Shown: positions 61,249 through 64,000 of the stretch, in pieces | Layout: the number at the start of each line of letters is the position of its first letter | How positions within the stretch are numbered: position 1 is the stretch's first letter | Assembly (NCBI GenBank): GCA_000727475.1 | Contig: KL647305.1 | Location: 2,365,255 to 2,429,254, forward strand | From: Sarcocystis neurona | Taxonomy: Eukaryota; Apicomplexa; Conoidasida; Eucoccidiorida; Sarcocystidae | Reading direction: 5' to 3' | Length of the DNA: 64,000 nucleotides | Program-made: the position numbers and the translations under genes | The notes under the pieces: model-generated | What the model saw: the letters and a program-made list of their open reading frames with translations, nothing else | Database searches by the model: none | What the model was told of the DNA's origin: nothing

Positions 61249-61638
61249 ATGTTTTCCCGAGCTGCAATGAAAAAGCGTCCGACTTGCGACCACCGGCCGG
61301 CGCTCGCTCAGCCGACGCCTGCTAAGCGTTGTATGTAACACACCATAAAACCTCCCCGCACTTGTTGACTTTCCTTGGAAACCAAAGACACAGCAGTCAG
61401 GTCAATGCGGAAGACCCACCGGTGCTTAGTGAGCACCAAAAAAGGACACACAAAGATACCCTCGGGAGAGGTACAACCCCTTGTAAACCATGGCGTGCGC
61501 TGCTGTAAGCACTGCGACTTCCAAAACGACATCCTACCTGAAGAGCTGGTCTTTCGTAGCACAAGACACCTTGTCCAACATCAAGGCCGTCCACGGGAGT
61601 TGCAGTACGTAAACGAGTTGTTCTGCAAGCACGTGTAA
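61249..61638 (+). CDS. Two-exon small basic protein with zinc-finger-like motif
   Basis: Exon 1 61249-61330 (ATG start, CGTT|GTATGT) and exon 2 61394-61638 (GACACAG|CA to TAA) join in phase 1 over a 63-nt intron, giving 108 aa. The N-terminus is basic with few acids (MFSRAAMKKRPTCDHRP). Exon 2 contains CCKHCDFQNDILPEELVF followed by RHLVQHQ, a CxxC plus HxxxH arrangement compatible with a single C2H2-type zinc site, though the spacing is longer than in the classical finger. Function is unknown; an organellar or nucleic-acid-binding role would fit the basic composition. Confidence 0.45.
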
Positions 61639-63345
61639 CCGGCTTCAACGACAAAACAACAACGGCACGAACGGGTTAGGTGCGCAGCAGTCTTGTGTCG
61701 AATAAAAAGTTTTTATGCGCCAAGTCAAGAGACTGGAATCGTAAATCGCCGTCTTGCCTTCGCGGTATACAATGTGTCTACGTTGATGTCTAGGCTATTG
61801 CTTCATATTTTTCAACAGACTGCCGCTGTTCTGTACATGCTACTTGGGTGGGTACACCGAACCTTCAGGACGGCAGGAGAGTGAGATATGACAAAGTTAC
61901 AGTCCACTGAAACATACGTACCACACTGCCGACGCGCCTGGGTGCTGAAACATCCGCAATAGAGGAGCTTTATTGATAAGCCGAACGCACCAAGTGCAAG
62001 AATACAGGAAGAATACTCCTCCGAAAGTTTGTGTCTTGGTCGCATCGCTGAACGCTGCTTTCCTCTGTGGACTCTGGTGGCTTCAGAGTGTCGTGCGATT
62101 TAGGCGTGTCCTTCTGATATCCCCATCAGACACGCTTCAATTACTATAGATGTCCCCGACGCCACTAGCGCGGAGTGGGCTGTAGCATTCTGTGGCGCTT
62201 TGATGATTGACCTCGATGTTTCGGAAAGTACCTGAAAGTTACTCGATCTTTTACAAGCTATGTAGATTTCAATGTCTGATAGCGTGGATTTGCTGATGAC
62301 CCCCTTTTGCCCGGAACCTCACGTAGGAATGAGAGCTGCAAGACAAAGTCAACCTTTGCACCCCTTTTGGTTGCTGAATTTGATTGGCGAAGCGTCGCGA
62401 TCACAGAAGCGAGGAGCATGTGGACGTGGCTCGGAAGAGAGCACACGTGACGTCTTGTGAGCGGAGGTGTGCCCACAGGCTCCCTCTCAGAGGACGGCAG
62501 CCGATGTATTGCAGGCGTTTGCTGCGCGGTTTTTCCACACAGTCGTATCAGCTTGTCCCCTGAAGGCGGCAGACGTATGCTTAACCCGTCAGAAAGGAGT
62601 GCAATATGGCATTTCCATATGTGTGTGTCACACACGCCAGGCGCGACCGTGCAGACAGGGCCAGAATGCCTCTTTCCTGCGTTTGAAAGTGGTAGCTTGG
62701 TATGCACATTCCTGTCATCTCAGGCTTCCTCGATGGAGAAAGCAAGAGACTGTGCCGAGCCTTCCTTAGTCAGGAATTAAGCTCCATATACAGGGTAATC
62801 AGCTGAAGTGAATGCAAGGACATCCGAATGTACGAAAATTGTGCTTAACCTGCGCTCATACTTAGCATCCAGCAACAGCCTTGTTCAACCACGTGACAAA
62901 ACGGATTCTGTCCCTTTTTGGAAAAGTAGAAATTACGTGCACACATGATCTGTCGTCATCAGCACAAAAACACACCAAGAAGATGGAGCAGCTGCGCAAA
63001 TTTTTCATGTCACGCTGTGGTCGAATGCGCGACGTCCTCCTCGTCAGATTCAGCAGTGTTCTGGCCGTTCGTCCGCGTCGATGTTCAGCGCCGCTTTACT
63101 TCTGGCAGAAAGCCGTTCAGGTTCTCTGCGGAAGACGATAAGTTCGACAGGCTCCGGTGCGCGGATAGTGCTTCCAAACCGGTGTAGCCTTATTACGAGC
63201 GGATTCAGAAAATCGAAGTCCATTAAGAGGCCCGCATCGCCGTTCTATACTCGACGTGAATACAACTTTTCGGCGACATCCTGAAAGCATCAGAGGCGGT
63301 CATAGAATGAAGTGATATGCTAATAGTCGGCAACGGCATAGTTAC
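61639..63345. other. Overlapping candidate frames, no firm gene
   Basis: At 62467-62769 two + frames are both plausible, one following CCCACAG with a helix-like TAADVLQAFAARFF. At 63047-63187 and 63081-63284 two further frames overlap. No choice could be made without transcript data. Confidence 0.35.
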
Positions 63346-63810
63346 GTGCGTACTTCCCAGTTAGAAACCGCGTTCACCCGTATACCGTTAAGAGTTGGCG
63401 ACTATTTTGTACCTCGTCTATCTAAGAGAAGGCTTGTAAGGCGCACGCTGGAGGAGCCGAAAAGGAGGTCAGTCGGCAGCATCAAACCAGATCAAGTGCC
63501 TACTGATGTCCTCTTCAGACCTTGTTCAACGTTCATTGGCAGAGCCACCATGTGCCTTCGTGAAGATCAGCCCGGGTACAAATGGCAAGTAGTTAGTAAA
63601 CCTCTGATAAGAGGATCGGCAACGATGTACCGGAGACGTAGCCCCAGTAACGACGCATGCAGAGAGCTAAGGGGGTACGTTCAACGTTCCTTTGCAGAAC
63701 CCTCGCAGACGGCTAATAGTGGATGCCACCTGCAACGCAGCGGCAGGAAAAACCGTACAGATAACACTTCGCAGTTGACGTTGACCAGTAACAACGGTCC
63801 TCAGATGTAA
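63346..63810 (+). CDS. Possible coding exon, unrecognised
   Basis: A 154-codon frame begins with GTG and carries a basic stretch (RRTLEEPKRRSVGSIKPDQ), a middle reading ATMCLREDQPGYKWQVVSK, and a Ser/Asn-rich end to TAA. A candidate acceptor (cttcccag at about 63360) could start an exon here. No family match; the length makes chance less likely but not excluded. Confidence 0.3.
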   Translation: MRTSQLETAFTRIPLRVGDYFVPRLSKRRLVRRTLEEPKRRSVGSIKPDQVPTDVLFRPCSTFIGRATMCLREDQPGYKWQVVSKPLIRGSATMYRRRSPSNDACRELRGYVQRSFAEPSQTANSGCHLQRSGRKNRTDNTSQLTLTSNNGPQM

Positions 63811-64000
63811 CGTTAACTTATTCTTCCTCACGCTAAGATCTGAGCTGTACTGAGCCATGCGAACACATAAAGCAGCCGAATCGCTGGTCACAGTTAGACG
63901 GATGGACGCACGTAATGCAACTCACATTGCGTGTGACTAATACAGGCGCGAGAAGAGCACTGCACTTCTTTCTTGGCGAACGCGTCTCCTTGTTCTCCGT

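Noticed and set aside
1..64000. Telomere-like AAACCCT repeats, CRISPR arrays, insertion sequences, rRNA and tRNA genes
   Set aside because: None was seen on reading. tRNA genes could be missed by eye; a tRNAscan run would settle that.

Overview
The window looks like nuclear DNA of a coccidian apicomplexan, most likely Eimeria or a close relative. The evidence is spliced genes with GT..AG introns of 0.1 to 4 kb, CAG/GCA trinucleotide tracts translated as long Ala/Gln runs inside coding exons, abundant TA/TG/CATA microsatellites, and recognisable eukaryotic proteins. There is no bacterial gene organisation. The genus is an inference from texture; no species-diagnostic marker was seen.

The window has two textures. 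Positions 1 to about 21,000 are rich in simple repeats. They hold (i) the 3' part of a large Gln/Ala-rich gene (3-4009), (ii) a long-intron gene for a glutaredoxin-fold, cysteine-rich zinc-ribbon protein of the GRXCR type (5037-17476), and (iii) a small predicted secreted Cys-rich protein (18319-19150). From about 21,000 to the end simple repeats nearly vanish. Scattered genes of ordinary composition lie there with many local duplications of 49-101 bp. This resembles the alternating repeat-rich and repeat-poor segments described for Eimeria tenella chromosomes.

Genes supported by homology in the repeat-poor part are a dynein light chain LC8 on the minus strand (23002-24529), an eleven-exon insulin-degrading-enzyme metalloprotease (29743-39950, all zinc ligands present, with an N-terminal hydrophobic segment), and a four-exon CPYC glutaredoxin (42952-45827). 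The remaining models (for example 28697-29281, 50564-51935, 55322-55929, 57131-57621, 58976-60113, 61249-61638) were built by hand from splice sites and frame continuity. They lack a clear family and carry moderate or low confidence.

The genes do not form an operon or pathway. Two shared themes are redox chemistry (a catalytic glutaredoxin and a glutaredoxin-fold protein lacking the CPxC motif) and possible secretion or surface display (two candidate secreted or GPI-anchored proteins and a peptidase with a signal-like N-terminus). Three-base periodicity statistics, RNA-seq and homology searches could not be run; all exon borders come from reading.
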